Source of the DNA: Enterobacter oligotrophicus
Lineage (GTDB): Bacteria; Pseudomonadota; Gammaproteobacteria; Enterobacterales; Enterobacteriaceae
Reading direction: 5' to 3'
Length of the DNA: 64,000 nucleotides
NCBI RefSeq assembly: GCF_009176645.1
Contig: NZ_AP019007.1
Span: 1,364,001-1,428,000, forward strand
A program made the position numbers and the translations under genes. Below are positions 46,523 to 57,947 of the stretch, one piece after another. Within the stretch, counting starts at the first letter, position 1, and every line of letters starts with the position of its first letter. The notes under the pieces are model-generated. The model did no database searches. It was not told where the DNA came from and saw only the letters and a list, made by a program, of their open reading frames with translations.

Positions 46523-46542
46523 GTCTGTATCTGTAAACAGTT
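46523..46542. promoter_or_regulatory. LexA-box-like site upstream of alaS
   Basis: GTCTGTATCTGTAAACAGTT fits the CTGT-N8-ACAG core of a LexA box, 40 bases upstream of the alaS start. The central bases are less alternating than in the recA box, so this may be a weak or chance site. Confidence 0.35.
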
Positions 46543-46615
46543 GGACAGACCAGCTACTGGAAAAAGTGGGAATAAGATAAGTTTTCTTTAGTGGGAAGTA
46601 AAATCCCGCATGCGT

Positions 46616-47116
46616 TCAATCGGCAAAATTACGCCAGATATCCTGAATATCTTCCATCAGAAAGCCGCGATAGAGCAAAAAGCGCTGGATTTTGACTTTT
46701 TCTGAAAATTCACGCGGCAGCGGTTCGCCGTATTTACGAATAGCCTGCTCTTTTGCCAGCTCGCACCAGTCGATATCGCATTCGCGCATCGCTTTTTCAG
46801 TGGATTCACGGGCAACGCCTTTCTGATTTAACTCCTGACGAATGCGCGCAGGACCATAACCTTTACGGCTGCGACTGGCGATAAATCGCGAGGCAAAACG
46901 CTCATCATCCAGATAACGGTGTTCATAACACCAGGCAATTACACGGTCGTAATCTTCCGCCGTGGCATCAATGGCTTCCGGCCCGTTTTTACTCATTACC
47001 GGCGCTGCAAGTTTCCGCCGCAGCTCCTGCTCGCTGTGATCACGCACGGCAAGAATACGCACCGCACGATCCAGTAAGCGAGCAAAGGCGGGTCGACGTG
47101 ATGTAGGTTCACTCAT
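46616..47116 (-). CDS. recX: RecX, RecA modulator
   Basis: A 166-residue protein of three-helix RecX repeats: [17 protein letters not shown] near residue 17, [29 protein letters not shown] near 74 and [11 protein letters not shown] near 143. It caps or limits RecA filaments. It lies downstream of recA past an attenuating terminator, as in E. coli. Confidence 0.97.
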   Translation of the reverse strand: MSEPTSRRPAFARLLDRAVRILAVRDHSEQELRRKLAAPVMSKNGPEAIDATAEDYDRVIAWCYEHRYLDDERFASRFIASRSRKGYGPARIRQELNQKGVARESTEKAMRECDIDWCELAKEQAIRKYGEPLPREFSEKVKIQRFLLYRGFLMEDIQDIWRNFAD

Positions 47117-47141
47117 AAAAAACCTGCTGGTTCAGAAATGC

Positions 47142-47166
47142 AAAAAGGGCCGCATCAGCAGCCCTT
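47142..47166 (-). terminator. recA-recX attenuating terminator
   Basis: 9-bp stem AAGGGCTGC / GCGGCCCTT (minus strand, one wobble) followed by a TTTTT run, between the recA stop and the recX start. Read-through gives low recX expression in E. coli. Confidence 0.9.
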
Positions 47167-47184
47167 CATTTTTACGCGCAAGAA

Positions 47185-48279
<1,095 letters not shown>

Positions 48280-48312
48280 TCACCGTGGATTTCTGTTCTG
48301 TTGGTGCAATTA

Positions 48313-48332
48313 TACTGTATAGTCATACAGTA
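48313..48332. promoter_or_regulatory. LexA (SOS) box of recA
   Basis: TACTGTATAGTCATACAGTA has the near-consensus TACTGT-N8-ACAGTA structure. It directly abuts the pncC stop codon. Confidence 0.93.
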
Positions 48333-48830
48333 TCAAGTGTTTTGTAGAAATTGTTGCCAGAGCGTATTTAACGCATATTCCGTTGCCTGACGGCGCACGC
48401 TTTCACGATCGCCACTAAAGCACTCCCGGCGGGTGATCCCCTCACCTTTCGATGTCGCAAAGCCAAACCAGACGGTGCCGACGGGCTTTACATCGCTGCC
48501 GCCATCCGGCCCTGCGATGCCGCTGATCGAAATCGCATAATCCGCACGTGCTTCTTTCAGCGCGCCAATCGCCATTTCGATAACCACCGGTTCACTGACC
48601 GCACCATGCTGTTCAAGCGTGGATTCACGTACACCGATCATCTGCGCTTTTGCTTCGTTACTGTAGGTCACAAAGCCGCGTTCAAACCAGGCGGAACTGC
48701 CGGCAATATCGGTAATTACTTTTGCAACCCAGCCGCCAGTGCAGGACTCCGCAGTGGTGATGGTCGCGCCACGCTGCTTTAACGCCAGCCCTACCACTTC
48801 GCTCAGCTGCATCAATTCATGGTCAGTCAT
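48333..48830 (-). CDS. pncC: PncC (YgaD), NMN amidohydrolase
   Basis: A 165-residue CinA-C-domain enzyme. The catalytic serine region TTAESCTGGWVA is near residue 26 and SISGIAGPDGGSDVKPVGTVWF near 100. It hydrolyses nicotinamide mononucleotide to NaMN in pyridine salvage. The ATG at 48830 is chosen because it gives the conserved MTDHELMQLS start; the frame could extend to 48863. It stands immediately upstream of recA. Confidence 0.96.
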   Translation of the reverse strand: MTDHELMQLSEVVGLALKQRGATITTAESCTGGWVAKVITDIAGSSAWFERGFVTYSNEAKAQMIGVRESTLEQHGAVSEPVVIEMAIGALKEARADYAISISGIAGPDGGSDVKPVGTVWFGFATSKGEGITRRECFSGDRESVRRQATEYALNTLWQQFLQNT

Positions 48831-48923
48831 TATCGCTCCAGGCTTCGGAAAAACGTGCTGCACAAGATAGCACTTTCTCGTCAGATATGGGGATGAGCTT
48901 CTGGATTTACGAGGGGGCTTCAG

Positions 48924-48950
48924 AAAAAAGCCGATGCGGGCGCACCGGCT
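48924..48950 (-). terminator. Terminator of the zinc ABC operon
   Basis: On the minus strand AGCCGGTGCG / CGCATCGGCT (one G-T pair) followed by TTTTTTC, just after the binding-protein stop. Confidence 0.85.
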
Positions 48951-48959
48951 ATGGGGGTG

Positions 48960-49838
48960 TTAGTTCATGCTGTTCGCAATCGTATCGACATTATGACGGA
49001 ACGCCTTCACGTAGGTGTCAGCCACGCCGCCTTTTGCCGACAGCGCTTCAGGGTAAAGTTCACCGCCCGGCTGTGCGCCAGTCGCGGTGGCAATCTGTTT
49101 AACCAGACGCGGGTCAAGCTGGTTTTCCATAAACCAGGTTTTTACGCCATCGGCTTTGATCTGGTTGATGAGCGAAGCCACCTGCGCTGCGCTGGCTTCG
49201 CTCTCAGATGACAATCCTTGTGGTGCCATGAATGTCACGCCATAAGCACGGCTGAAATAGCCAAAAGCGTCATGGCTGGTCAACACCTTACGTTTCTCCT
49301 GCGGGATCTGGCTGAAGCGCGTTTTGGCCCAGCTATCCAGTTGAGTCAGCTGTGCGATGTAAGGTTTGCCTGACGCCTCCAGTGCAGCTTTATCTTCAGG
49401 ATCGGCGTTTACCAGGCCATTAAGGATATTTTGCGCATACAGCGCACCATTCGCCGCGCTGTTCCATGCATGCGGATCGGTAACGGTTTTGCCATCTTCT
49501 TCCAGGGCGTGCGTTTTTACGCCAGTCGACGCCACCACAAGCTGGCCTTTAAACCCGGAGGCTTTCACCAGACGGTCGAGCCAGCCCTCCAGCCCCAGGC
49601 CATTCACTACCACCACATCCGCTTTGCTCAGCGCCGCGCTGTCTTTCGGTGACGGTTCGAAGGTATGCGGATCGCCGTCCGGCCCCACCAGCGTCGTCAC
49701 TTTCACATGATCGCCGCCCACCTCCTGAGTGATGTCACCCAGAATGGAAAAGCTGGTAACCACATTAAGCGTTTTCGCCATCACACCGTGTGACATCATC
49801 CCCAGCGCAAGCGCCACTATTAACCCTGTACGTTTCAT
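48960..49838 (-). CDS. Zinc (or manganese) ABC transporter periplasmic binding protein
   Basis: A 292-residue cluster A-I binding protein with a signal peptide cleaved near MAKT (about residue 22). Metal ligand candidates are the His in DGDPHTFEPSPKD near residue 62, DPHAWNSAANG near 131, a His in LTSHDAFGYFSRAYG near 197, and the acidic residue in a WFMENQLD segment near 244. No long His-rich loop as in ZnuA. The ATG at 49838 follows AAGGGGAAACG and gives a normal signal peptide; the longest frame adds 52 unlikely residues. Its operon has a Zur-like box, so zinc is favoured over manganese. Confidence 0.88.
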   Translation of the reverse strand: MKRTGLIVALALGMMSHGVMAKTLNVVTSFSILGDITQEVGGDHVKVTTLVGPDGDPHTFEPSPKDSAALSKADVVVVNGLGLEGWLDRLVKASGFKGQLVVASTGVKTHALEEDGKTVTDPHAWNSAANGALYAQNILNGLVNADPEDKAALEASGKPYIAQLTQLDSWAKTRFSQIPQEKRKVLTSHDAFGYFSRAYGVTFMAPQGLSSESEASAAQVASLINQIKADGVKTWFMENQLDPRLVKQIATATGAQPGGELYPEALSAKGGVADTYVKAFRHNVDTIANSMN

Positions 49839-49852
49839 CGTTTCCCCTTGCG

Positions 49853-50713
49853 TTAAAAAAGCGCACGCAGGCTGCCAGCCAGCCTGCTGCGCGTGCCAAA
49901 TAAAATGGAAATAAAGAACAGCGCGCTGGCGGTCAGCACGATGGACGGCCCGGCAGGCAGACTCACTGCCCAGGAGAGGCTGAGCCCCAGCCACGCACAG
50001 AAAATGCCGCTAATGCCAGCCATCAATAACAAACCGGGCAAGGTACGAACCCAGCAGCGCGCCGCGACCGCCGGGAGCATCATCAGCCCGACGGCCATCA
50101 GCGTACCGAGCACCTGAAAGCCAGCCACCAGGTTAAGCACCAGCAGCGCCAGAAACAGACCATGCAATAAACCGGGTAGCCAGCGGGCGTTTACCTGCAA
50201 CCACGCGGTATCAAAAGCCTCGCTCACCAGGCCGCGGTAGAAAATCGCTAGCGTGACCAGAGTGAACATGCAAACGCCCGTGACAAACAGCGCAGCATCG
50301 TTATCCACCGCGAGAATGGAGCCAAACAGCAGGTGCAGCAGATCAACATTCGAGCCACGCAACGACACCAGCGTAACGCCCAGCGCCAGCGAGCCGAGAT
50401 AAAACCCGGCAAAACTGGCATCCTCTTTTAGCGGTGTGCGGCGGCTGACCAGCCCGGCCACCAATGCCACAGCGATCCCGGCGATAAAGCCCCCGAGACT
50501 CATCGCCAGTAACGACATGCCGCTGAGCAGATACCCCACGGCAACACCTGGTAAAATGGCGTGCGAGAGGGCATCGCCCATCAGGCTCATCCGGCGCAGC
50601 AGAAGAAACACACCCAGTGCGGTAGTGCTTACGGAGAGCGCGAGGCAGACCACCAGCGCACGGCGCATAAAGCCGTATTCAATGAACGGCTGAAAGAAAA
50701 TGTGCCAGATCAT
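49853..50713 (-). CDS. Zinc ABC transporter permease (ZnuB/ABC-3 family)
   Basis: A 286-residue ABC-3 family membrane protein with about eight helices and the family pattern LLLRRMSLMGDALSHAILPGVA near residue 45. The ATG at 50713 overlaps the stop of the ATPase gene by four bases (ATGA) and opens MIWHIFFQPFIEYGFMRRAL, the family start; the 9 upstream codons are in the ATPase. It imports metal with the flanking ATPase and binding protein. Confidence 0.9.
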   Translation of the reverse strand: MIWHIFFQPFIEYGFMRRALVVCLALSVSTTALGVFLLLRRMSLMGDALSHAILPGVAVGYLLSGMSLLAMSLGGFIAGIAVALVAGLVSRRTPLKEDASFAGFYLGSLALGVTLVSLRGSNVDLLHLLFGSILAVDNDAALFVTGVCMFTLVTLAIFYRGLVSEAFDTAWLQVNARWLPGLLHGLFLALLVLNLVAGFQVLGTLMAVGLMMLPAVAARCWVRTLPGLLLMAGISGIFCAWLGLSLSWAVSLPAGPSIVLTASALFFISILFGTRSRLAGSLRALF

Positions 50714-51363
50714 GCCACCCTCACCCGTTCGGTTTTCCATTGCGGGATGTCAGCATCCAGCCGTAACGTCTGCGGAAAGTGACGCGACACGCGCTCGCTG
50801 TCATGCAGTACCGCCAGCAGAGTCTGCCCCTGCATATACATTTCCAGCATCAGATCCATCAGTACGTTGCAGGTCGCTTCATCAACACCGGTAAAGGGTT
50901 CATCGAGCATCACCAGCGGAGCCTGCTGCACTAACACGCGGGCAAACAGCATGCGCTGAAACTGACCGCCAGAGAGCTCATCGATGGTCGACAGCGCCAT
51001 CGATTCCAGCCCCACACGCTCAAGCGCCCCAGCGATGCGCAGCCGTGTTTCACGACGAAATCCGGCAAAAAGGGAAATACCGGGCCAGCAGCCCATGCTC
51101 ACCACGTCCTGCACGGTCAGTGGAAATTGCGCCTCCAGTTCGTTTCGCTGCGCCAGCCATCCCGTCACCGGGCGTTTACCCTGCCAGCGGAAACTGCCGC
51201 TCACCGGCGGAATAAACCCGGCGAGCGTTTTCAACAACGTGGATTTGCCGCATCCGTTGGCCCCGACAATCGCCGTCATGCTTCCGCGTTCAATCACGCC
51301 GGACAGCGGGCGCGTGACAGGCTGGCGGTCATATCCCGTCACCAGTTGTTTCATCACGATCAT
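50710..51363 (-). CDS. Zinc ABC transporter ATP-binding protein
   Basis: A 217-residue ATPase with Walker A VGANGCGKST near residue 33, signature LSGGQFQRM near 129 and Walker B LVMLDEPFTGVDEAT near 149. It starts ATG within an ATGATC overlap: the stop of the 35-codon upstream gene shares its start (TGA inside ATGA). Part of a four-gene translationally coupled cassette. Confidence 0.92.
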   Translation of the reverse strand: MIVMKQLVTGYDRQPVTRPLSGVIERGSMTAIVGANGCGKSTLLKTLAGFIPPVSGSFRWQGKRPVTGWLAQRNELEAQFPLTVQDVVSMGCWPGISLFAGFRRETRLRIAGALERVGLESMALSTIDELSGGQFQRMLFARVLVQQAPLVMLDEPFTGVDEATCNVLMDLMLEMYMQGQTLLAVLHDSERVSRHFPQTLRLDADIPQWKTERVRVA

Positions 51364-51467
51364 GGCAGCACCACCGCCCAGCGCACGGCCAGCCCGATAA
51401 AGACAATAATCACCAGTGCCAGCAGCAGCCGAACCGGCGCAGAGAGAGAAAAAAGGGAAGTAGACAT
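51360..51467 (-). CDS. 35-residue membrane microprotein at the head of the zinc operon
   Basis: A short frame missed by length cut-offs: MSTSLFSLSAPVRLLLALV followed by IIVFIGLAVRWAVVLP. It has one clear transmembrane helix (about residues 14-34) with a short polar N terminus. Its stop overlaps the ATPase start by four bases (ATGA), the same coupling as in the rest of the operon, and a Zur-like box lies 18 bases upstream of its start. The overlap, hydrophobicity and position make it a real gene more likely than not. A regulator or assembly aid of the transporter is only inferred. Ribosome site: GAGATG is weak. Confidence 0.65.
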   Translation of the reverse strand: MSTSLFSLSAPVRLLLALVIIVFIGLAVRWAVVLP

Positions 51468-51484
51468 CTCAGCACCACAATAAA

Positions 51485-51499
51485 TGTTATAACATAACA
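51485..51499. promoter_or_regulatory. Zur-box-like operator of the zinc ABC operon
   Basis: TGTTATAACATAACA differs at one base from the gamma-proteobacterial Zur core TGTTATANTATAACA, and is preceded by AA like the full GAAATGTTATA consensus. It lies just before the first gene of the operon. Confidence 0.75.
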
Positions 51500-51588
51500 A
51501 TAATAAAAGGCGGCGTTAATGTAAATGGCGAGGGTTAAAAGGGAGTGTGGCGAAATGTTTCTGCGGAAAAGTAAGGTGCGCGCGGGAG

Positions 51589-51609
51589 CCCTCTCCCACA
51601 GGGAGAGGG
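51589..51609. repeat. Short CCCTCTCCC hairpin
   Basis: Perfect CCCTCTCCC / GGGAGAGGG with an ACA loop next to the mltB stop; a truncated relative of the repeat at 31307-31391 and probably a terminator for mltB. Confidence 0.7.
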
Positions 51610-51622
51610 GGATATAAGGCGA

Positions 51623-52723
51623 TTACTGACTAAACGGTGATGCTGCAGGGACGCGCGCCTGCGACACCGCCAGACCAAGCTGCCACACCGCCATCGCATA
51701 GTGCGTGCTGTGGTTATAGCGGGTGATGGTGTAGAAATTCGGCAGGCCGTACCAGTATTGATAACCTGTCCCCACGTCCAGACGCAGCAGGCTCACCTGA
51801 TCAACATTGCCCAGCGGCTGGGTCGGCGTTAAGCCTGCCGCCGTCAGCTGTGCAACGCTGTATTTGGTCTTAAAGCCGTTTTCCAGCCCAAACGCCTGGC
51901 CGTTCGCCTGCACCGCTACCTGGCCGCCCGGCGTCCAGCCGTGCGCTTTGAAGTAGTTCGCTACGCTGCCGATGGCATCTACCGGGTCCCACAGGTTGAT
52001 ATGCCCATCACCATTAAAATCAACGGCATATTGCTTGTAGGACGATGGCATAAACTGGCCGTAGCCCATCGCACCGGCAAACGAGCCTTTCAGATCGAGC
52101 GGATCGTCCTGTTCGTTACGCGCCATCAGCAGGAAGGTTTCCAGTTCCGAAGAGAAATATTCCGCGCGACGTGGATAGTTGAAGGAGAGCGTTGCCAGCG
52201 CATCGAGGATACGGGTTTTACCCATTATGCGGCCCCAGCGGGTCTCCACGCCGATAATCCCGACGATGATTTCCGGCGGCACGCCGTAGACCTGCCACGC
52301 GCGGTTAAGCGCGTCTTCGTACTGATTCCAGAACACCACGCCGTTTTGCACGTTGTCCGGGGTAATAAACTGTTTGCGGTAGCGCAGCCACGCACCGTTT
52401 GGCCCGGTCGGCACCTGGGCCGTCGGTGCCTGCCTGTCCATCAGACGCAGCACGTAGTCCAGGCGTTTCGCCTGAGACAAAATTTCGTGCAGTTGCTGAC
52501 GGTCAAAACCGTGTTTGCTCACCATTTTATCGATGAACTGCTCGGCAGCCGGGTTGTTCGCGAAGTCGCCGCCCATCTGCATCATATTGTGCTGCGGCTC
52601 CAGCAGGAATCCTCCGGACGGTGCGCCAGCCGTTTGCTGAACAGCTTCAGTCTTTGGTTTGCTACTACAGGCGGACAGCAGAATAAGCGCAGGCAACAGC
52701 GCTGCATAACGACGCTTGAACAT
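51623..52723 (-). CDS. mltB: MltB, membrane-bound lytic murein transglycosylase B
   Basis: A 366-residue lipoprotein. The ATG at 52723 gives MFKRRYAALLPALILLSACSS, with the lipobox LSAC at residues 16-19; the 30 codons upstream have no family support. The catalytic glutamate lies in GVETRWGR near residue 163, and AMGYGQFMPSSY near 220 is family-typical. It cuts peptidoglycan to 1,6-anhydro-muropeptides in the periplasm. Confidence 0.96.
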   Translation of the reverse strand: MFKRRYAALLPALILLSACSSKPKTEAVQQTAGAPSGGFLLEPQHNMMQMGGDFANNPAAEQFIDKMVSKHGFDRQQLHEILSQAKRLDYVLRLMDRQAPTAQVPTGPNGAWLRYRKQFITPDNVQNGVVFWNQYEDALNRAWQVYGVPPEIIVGIIGVETRWGRIMGKTRILDALATLSFNYPRRAEYFSSELETFLLMARNEQDDPLDLKGSFAGAMGYGQFMPSSYKQYAVDFNGDGHINLWDPVDAIGSVANYFKAHGWTPGGQVAVQANGQAFGLENGFKTKYSVAQLTAAGLTPTQPLGNVDQVSLLRLDVGTGYQYWYGLPNFYTITRYNHSTHYAMAVWQLGLAVSQARVPAASPFSQ

Positions 52724-52956
52724 GGGACATCCATTTAACGAGTTCGATAAGAACCCAGTATGGTAAAGCATCCCCGACTCCTCAAGGAAGCGGTACTCAC
52801 TTCCCCTACGCAATCTTTACGCACCTCTAACGTCAGGCTGGGCTTTTTCTCTTCAAAAAACATTCACACCATCAATTAACTTTCAAAATAATACATTTTT
52901 CTTTCATTGTGAGATCTAACTAACACTTTAAAACCTTTCAAAGTGATTATTATTAG

Positions 52957-54518
<1,562 letters not shown>

Positions 54519-54530
54519 GAGGTTCCTGCG

Positions 54531-54893
54531 ATGACCGTGATTTACCAAACCACCATTACCCGCATCGGCCAGAGCGCAGCCGATGCGCTCAGCGACCAGA
54601 TGCTGATTACCTTCCGTGAAGGCGCACCGGCAGACATCGAAGAATTTTGCTTTATCCACTGCCACGGCGAGATGAACGGTGAGCTGAAGGCCGGTAGCCA
54701 GCTGGAGCTGGGTGACACGCGTTATGCCGTCACCGCCGTTGGCGACGTCGCCGGGCAAAACCTGCGCGAGCTGGGCCACATTACCCTGCGTTTTGATGGT
54801 CAACCGCAGGCGGAATATCCCGGCACGGTTCACGTGGCGGGTCCGGTTCCGCAGGCTGTCACCCCAGGCTGCACATTAAAATTTGTTGCGTAA
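54531..54893 (+). CDS. srlB: SrlB, sorbitol PTS EIIA component
   Basis: A 120-residue cytosolic phosphocarrier with the active-site histidine in FCFIHCHGEMNGEL near residue 44. It passes phosphate from HPr to SrlE. 12 bases after srlE. Confidence 0.97.
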   Translation: MTVIYQTTITRIGQSAADALSDQMLITFREGAPADIEEFCFIHCHGEMNGELKAGSQLELGDTRYAVTAVGDVAGQNLRELGHITLRFDGQPQAEYPGTVHVAGPVPQAVTPGCTLKFVA

Positions 54894-54907
54894 TTAAGGA
54901 GAGCGTT

Positions 54908-55687
54908 ATGAGTCAGGTTGCCGTTGTCATTGGTGGGGGACAAACCTTAGGAGAGTTCCTCTGCCGTGGGCTTGCCGCAGAAGGCTACCGCGTAGCGGTT
55001 GTCGATATTCAGAGTGAAAAAGCCGCCCGCGTGGCGGACACCATTAATACCGAATTTGGTGAAGGCATGGCTTACGGGTTCGGGGCCGACGCCACCAGCG
55101 AGCAGAGCGTGATGGCGCTTGCCCGCGGTGTGGACGAGATTTTTGGCCGTACCGACCTGCTGGTTTACAGCGCGGGCATTGCAAAAGCGGCGTTTATCAG
55201 CGACTTCGCACTGGGGGATTTCGACCGCTCACTGCAGGTGAACCTGGTGGGCTATTTCCTCTGCGCCCGCGAGTTTTCCCGTCTGATGATCCGCGACGGC
55301 ATTCAGGGACGCATCATTCAGATCAACTCGAAATCGGGGAAAGTGGGCAGCAAGCACAACTCCGGCTACAGCGCGGCGAAGTTTGGCGGCGTGGGGCTGA
55401 CACAATCTCTGGCGCTGGATCTGGCCGAATACGGTATCACCGTACACGCGCTGATGCTCGGCAACCTGCTGAAATCGCCTATGTTCCAGTCCCTGCTGCC
55501 ACAGTATGCCACCAAGCTCGGCATCAAAGCCGAAGAAGTGGAGCAGTATTACATCGACAAAGTGCCGCTGAAGCGCGGCTGTGACTATCAGGACGTGCTA
55601 AATATGCTGCTGTTTTACGCCAGCCCGAAAGCGTCGTATTGCACCGGGCAGTCAATTAACGTGACCGGTGGGCAGGTGATGTTCTGA
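54908..55687 (+). CDS. srlD: SrlD, sorbitol-6-phosphate 2-dehydrogenase
   Basis: A 259-residue classical SDR. Cofactor loop VVIGGGQTLGEFL near residue 6, SAGIAKA near 90, catalytic Ser in INSKSGKVGSKHNSGYSAAK near 140-159 with the intact YSAAK motif. It oxidises sorbitol 6-phosphate to fructose 6-phosphate. Confidence 0.97.
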   Translation: MSQVAVVIGGGQTLGEFLCRGLAAEGYRVAVVDIQSEKAARVADTINTEFGEGMAYGFGADATSEQSVMALARGVDEIFGRTDLLVYSAGIAKAAFISDFALGDFDRSLQVNLVGYFLCAREFSRLMIRDGIQGRIIQINSKSGKVGSKHNSGYSAAKFGGVGLTQSLALDLAEYGITVHALMLGNLLKSPMFQSLLPQYATKLGIKAEEVEQYYIDKVPLKRGCDYQDVLNMLLFYASPKASYCTGQSINVTGGQVMF

Positions 55688-55699
55688 TCGAGCGGTATT

Positions 55700-55777
55700 G
55701 CCCGGTGGCGCTACCGCTTACCGGGCCTACAAAAACCTTCAAACCGTAGGCCGGGTAAGGCGCAGCCGCCACCCGGC
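55700..55777. repeat. BIME between srlD and gutM
   Basis: REP elements 55700-55730 and 55745-55777 in opposite orientation, GCCCGGTGGCGC.. and GGCCGGGTAAGGC... Inside an operon they can lower expression of the downstream regulators relative to srlD. Confidence 0.9.
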
Positions 55778-55792
55778 AAGTAAGGAGCCAAT

Positions 55793-56152
55793 ATGGTCAC
55801 AGCACTCATCACCGTCTCTGCCATCGCCTGGATCTGCCAGCTGGCGTTCGGCGGCTGGCAAATTCGCCAGTTCAACCGGGCGTTCGATGCACTCTGTCAG
55901 AAAGGGCGCGTGGGCGTCGGACGTTCCGGCGGGCGCTTCAAGCCACGCGTGGTGGTTGCGATTGCGCTGGATGAACATAACAACGTTTGCGATTCGCTCA
56001 TCATGCGCGGGATGACGGTATTTGCCCGACCGGCTAAAATCCAGGCAATCAACGGCATATCGCTGGAGGAATTGCGGCCCGATGTGATCTTTCCCCATGA
56101 TTCACTCTGTCAGAATGCACTATCATTAGCGCTTAATCTGAAACATGGATAA
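55793..56152 (+). CDS. gutM: GutM (SrlM), glucitol operon activator
   Basis: A 119-residue protein with a hydrophobic N terminus (VTALITVSAIAWICQLAFG) and the GutM pattern GRVGVGRSGGRFKPRVVVAIALDEHNNV near residue 40. Activates the srl operon in E. coli. ATG after TAAGGAGCCAAT. Confidence 0.95.
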   Translation: MVTALITVSAIAWICQLAFGGWQIRQFNRAFDALCQKGRVGVGRSGGRFKPRVVVAIALDEHNNVCDSLIMRGMTVFARPAKIQAINGISLEELRPDVIFPHDSLCQNALSLALNLKHG

Positions 56153-56215
56153 TTTCGTTGTGAACGCTATAAACTTGCGAAATTATCATTTCGCAACGTA
56201 AGGAACGAAGCGCCT

Positions 56216-56989
56216 ATGAAACCACGTCAGCGGCAGGCGGCCATACTGGAACATCTGCAAAAGCAGGGAAAATGCTCGGTAGAAGAGCTGGCCCACTACT
56301 TTGACACCACCGGCACGACAATACGCAAAGACCTGGTATTGCTCGAAAACGCTGGCGCAGTCATTCGAACCTACGGCGGAGTGGTGCTCAACAAAGATGA
56401 AGCCGACCCGCCTATCGATCACAAAACGCTGATTAATACGCACCAGAAAGCGCTGATTGCCGAAGCCGCCGTGAAGTTTATCCACGACGGTGACTCTATC
56501 ATCCTTGATGCGGGCAGCACGGTTCTGCAAATGATCCCAATGCTCAGCCGCTTTAACAACATCACGGTGATGACCAACAGCCTGCATATCGTCAACGCCC
56601 TGTCGGAGAACGACTGCGAGCAAACCATTCTGATGCCCGGCGGCACCTTCCGTAAAAAATCGGCGTCGTTTCACGGCCAACTGGCGGAGAACGCCTTCGA
56701 CCACTTCAGCTTTGATAAACTCTTTATGGGTACCGATGGCATCGATCTGAACGCAGGCGTGACCACCTTCAATGAAGTGTTCAGCGTCAGCAAAGCGATG
56801 TGTAACGCCGCACGTGAAGTGATTTTGATGGCAGATTCATCGAAGTTTGGCCGTAAAAGCCCTAATATTGTCTGCAGCCTTGAAAGCGTCGATAAGTTGA
56901 TTACCGACGCAGGTATCGATCCGGCGTTCAAAAAAGCGCTGGAAGAGAAAGGAATCGACGTTATCGTAACCGGAGAGAAAGATGAGTGA
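56216..56989 (+). CDS. srlR: SrlR, DeoR-family repressor of the sorbitol operon
   Basis: A 257-residue regulator with [46 protein letters not shown] at residues 1-43 (only summarised here) and a sugar-phosphate-sensing domain with [10 protein letters not shown] near 100 and GTDGID near 177. Overlaps gutQ by eight bases. Confidence 0.96.
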   Translation: MKPRQRQAAILEHLQKQGKCSVEELAHYFDTTGTTIRKDLVLLENAGAVIRTYGGVVLNKDEADPPIDHKTLINTHQKALIAEAAVKFIHDGDSIILDAGSTVLQMIPMLSRFNNITVMTNSLHIVNALSENDCEQTILMPGGTFRKKSASFHGQLAENAFDHFSFDKLFMGTDGIDLNAGVTTFNEVFSVSKAMCNAAREVILMADSSKFGRKSPNIVCSLESVDKLITDAGIDPAFKKALEEKGIDVIVTGEKDE

Positions 56990-57947
56990 TTTTCTGTTAA
57001 ACGCAGGCCGTCAAACGCTGATGCTGGAACTGCAGGAAGCCAGCCGCCTGCCGGATCGTCTGGGTGAGGATTTTGTGCGGGCCGCGAACACCATTATCCA
57101 GTGTGAAGGGAAAGTGATCGTGGCAGGTATTGGTAAGTCTGGCCATATCGGCAAAAAAATTGCAGCGACGCTTGCCAGCACCGGCACCCCGGCATTCTTC
57201 GTTCATCCCGCTGAAGCGCTGCACGGCGATCTGGGGATGATCGAAAGCCGCGACGTGATGCTGTTTATCTCCTACTCCGGTTCGGCCAAAGAGCTGGACC
57301 TGATCATTCCACGCCTGCAGGAAAAATCCGTTGCCCTGCTGGCGATGACCGGTAAATCCCGTTCACCGCTGGCGCTGGCGGCCAAAGCGACGCTTGATAT
57401 CTCCGTTGAGCGCGAAGCCTGCCCGATGCACCTCGCCCCGACCTCCAGCACCGTCAACACCCTGATGATGGGCGACGCGCTGGCGATGGCAGTGATGCAG
57501 GCACGCGGCTTCAATGAAGAAGATTTCGCCCGTTCACATCCTGCAGGGGCACTAGGCGCGCGCCTGCTCAATAAAGTCCACCATCTGATGCGTACCGACG
57601 ATGCCATTCCACAGGTCACACTCGACACCAGCGTGATGGACGCCATGCTGGAGCTGAGCCGTACCGGGCTGGGGCTGGTGGCCGTTTGCGATAATGAACG
57701 CTATGTCAAAGGCGTATTTACCGACGGCGACCTGCGCCGCTGGCTGGTGGGCGGCGGCAAGCTGGAATCACGAGTCTCAGACACGATGACCAAAGGCGGG
57801 CTGACGCTGAACGCCGACAGCCGTGCTATTGAAGCCAAAGAGGTGCTGATGAAGCGCAAAATCACTGCCGCTCCGGTGGTGGATGAGAACGGCAAACTGT
57901 GCGGCGCCATCAACCTGCAGGACTTCTACCAGGCCGGGATCATTTAA
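56982..57947 (+). CDS. gutQ: GutQ, D-arabinose 5-phosphate isomerase
   Basis: A 321-residue SIS-domain enzyme ([22 protein letters not shown] near residue 50, [13 protein letters not shown] near 95) with two C-terminal CBS domains (about 205-320). It interconverts ribulose 5-phosphate and arabinose 5-phosphate, and is a KdsD paralogue. Its stop overlaps the norR stop by four bases. Confidence 0.96.
   Translation: MSDFLLNAGRQTLMLELQEASRLPDRLGEDFVRAANTIIQCEGKVIVAGIGKSGHIGKKIAATLASTGTPAFFVHPAEALHGDLGMIESRDVMLFISYSGSAKELDLIIPRLQEKSVALLAMTGKSRSPLALAAKATLDISVEREACPMHLAPTSSTVNTLMMGDALAMAVMQARGFNEEDFARSHPAGALGARLLNKVHHLMRTDDAIPQVTLDTSVMDAMLELSRTGLGLVAVCDNERYVKGVFTDGDLRRWLVGGGKLESRVSDTMTKGGLTLNADSRAIEAKEVLMKRKITAAPVVDENGKLCGAINLQDFYQAGII

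Noticed and set aside
52905..52926. CRP site for the srl operon
   Set aside because: A TGTGA half site is present but the second half does not match TCACA at the right spacing, so it is only mentioned in the srlA entry.
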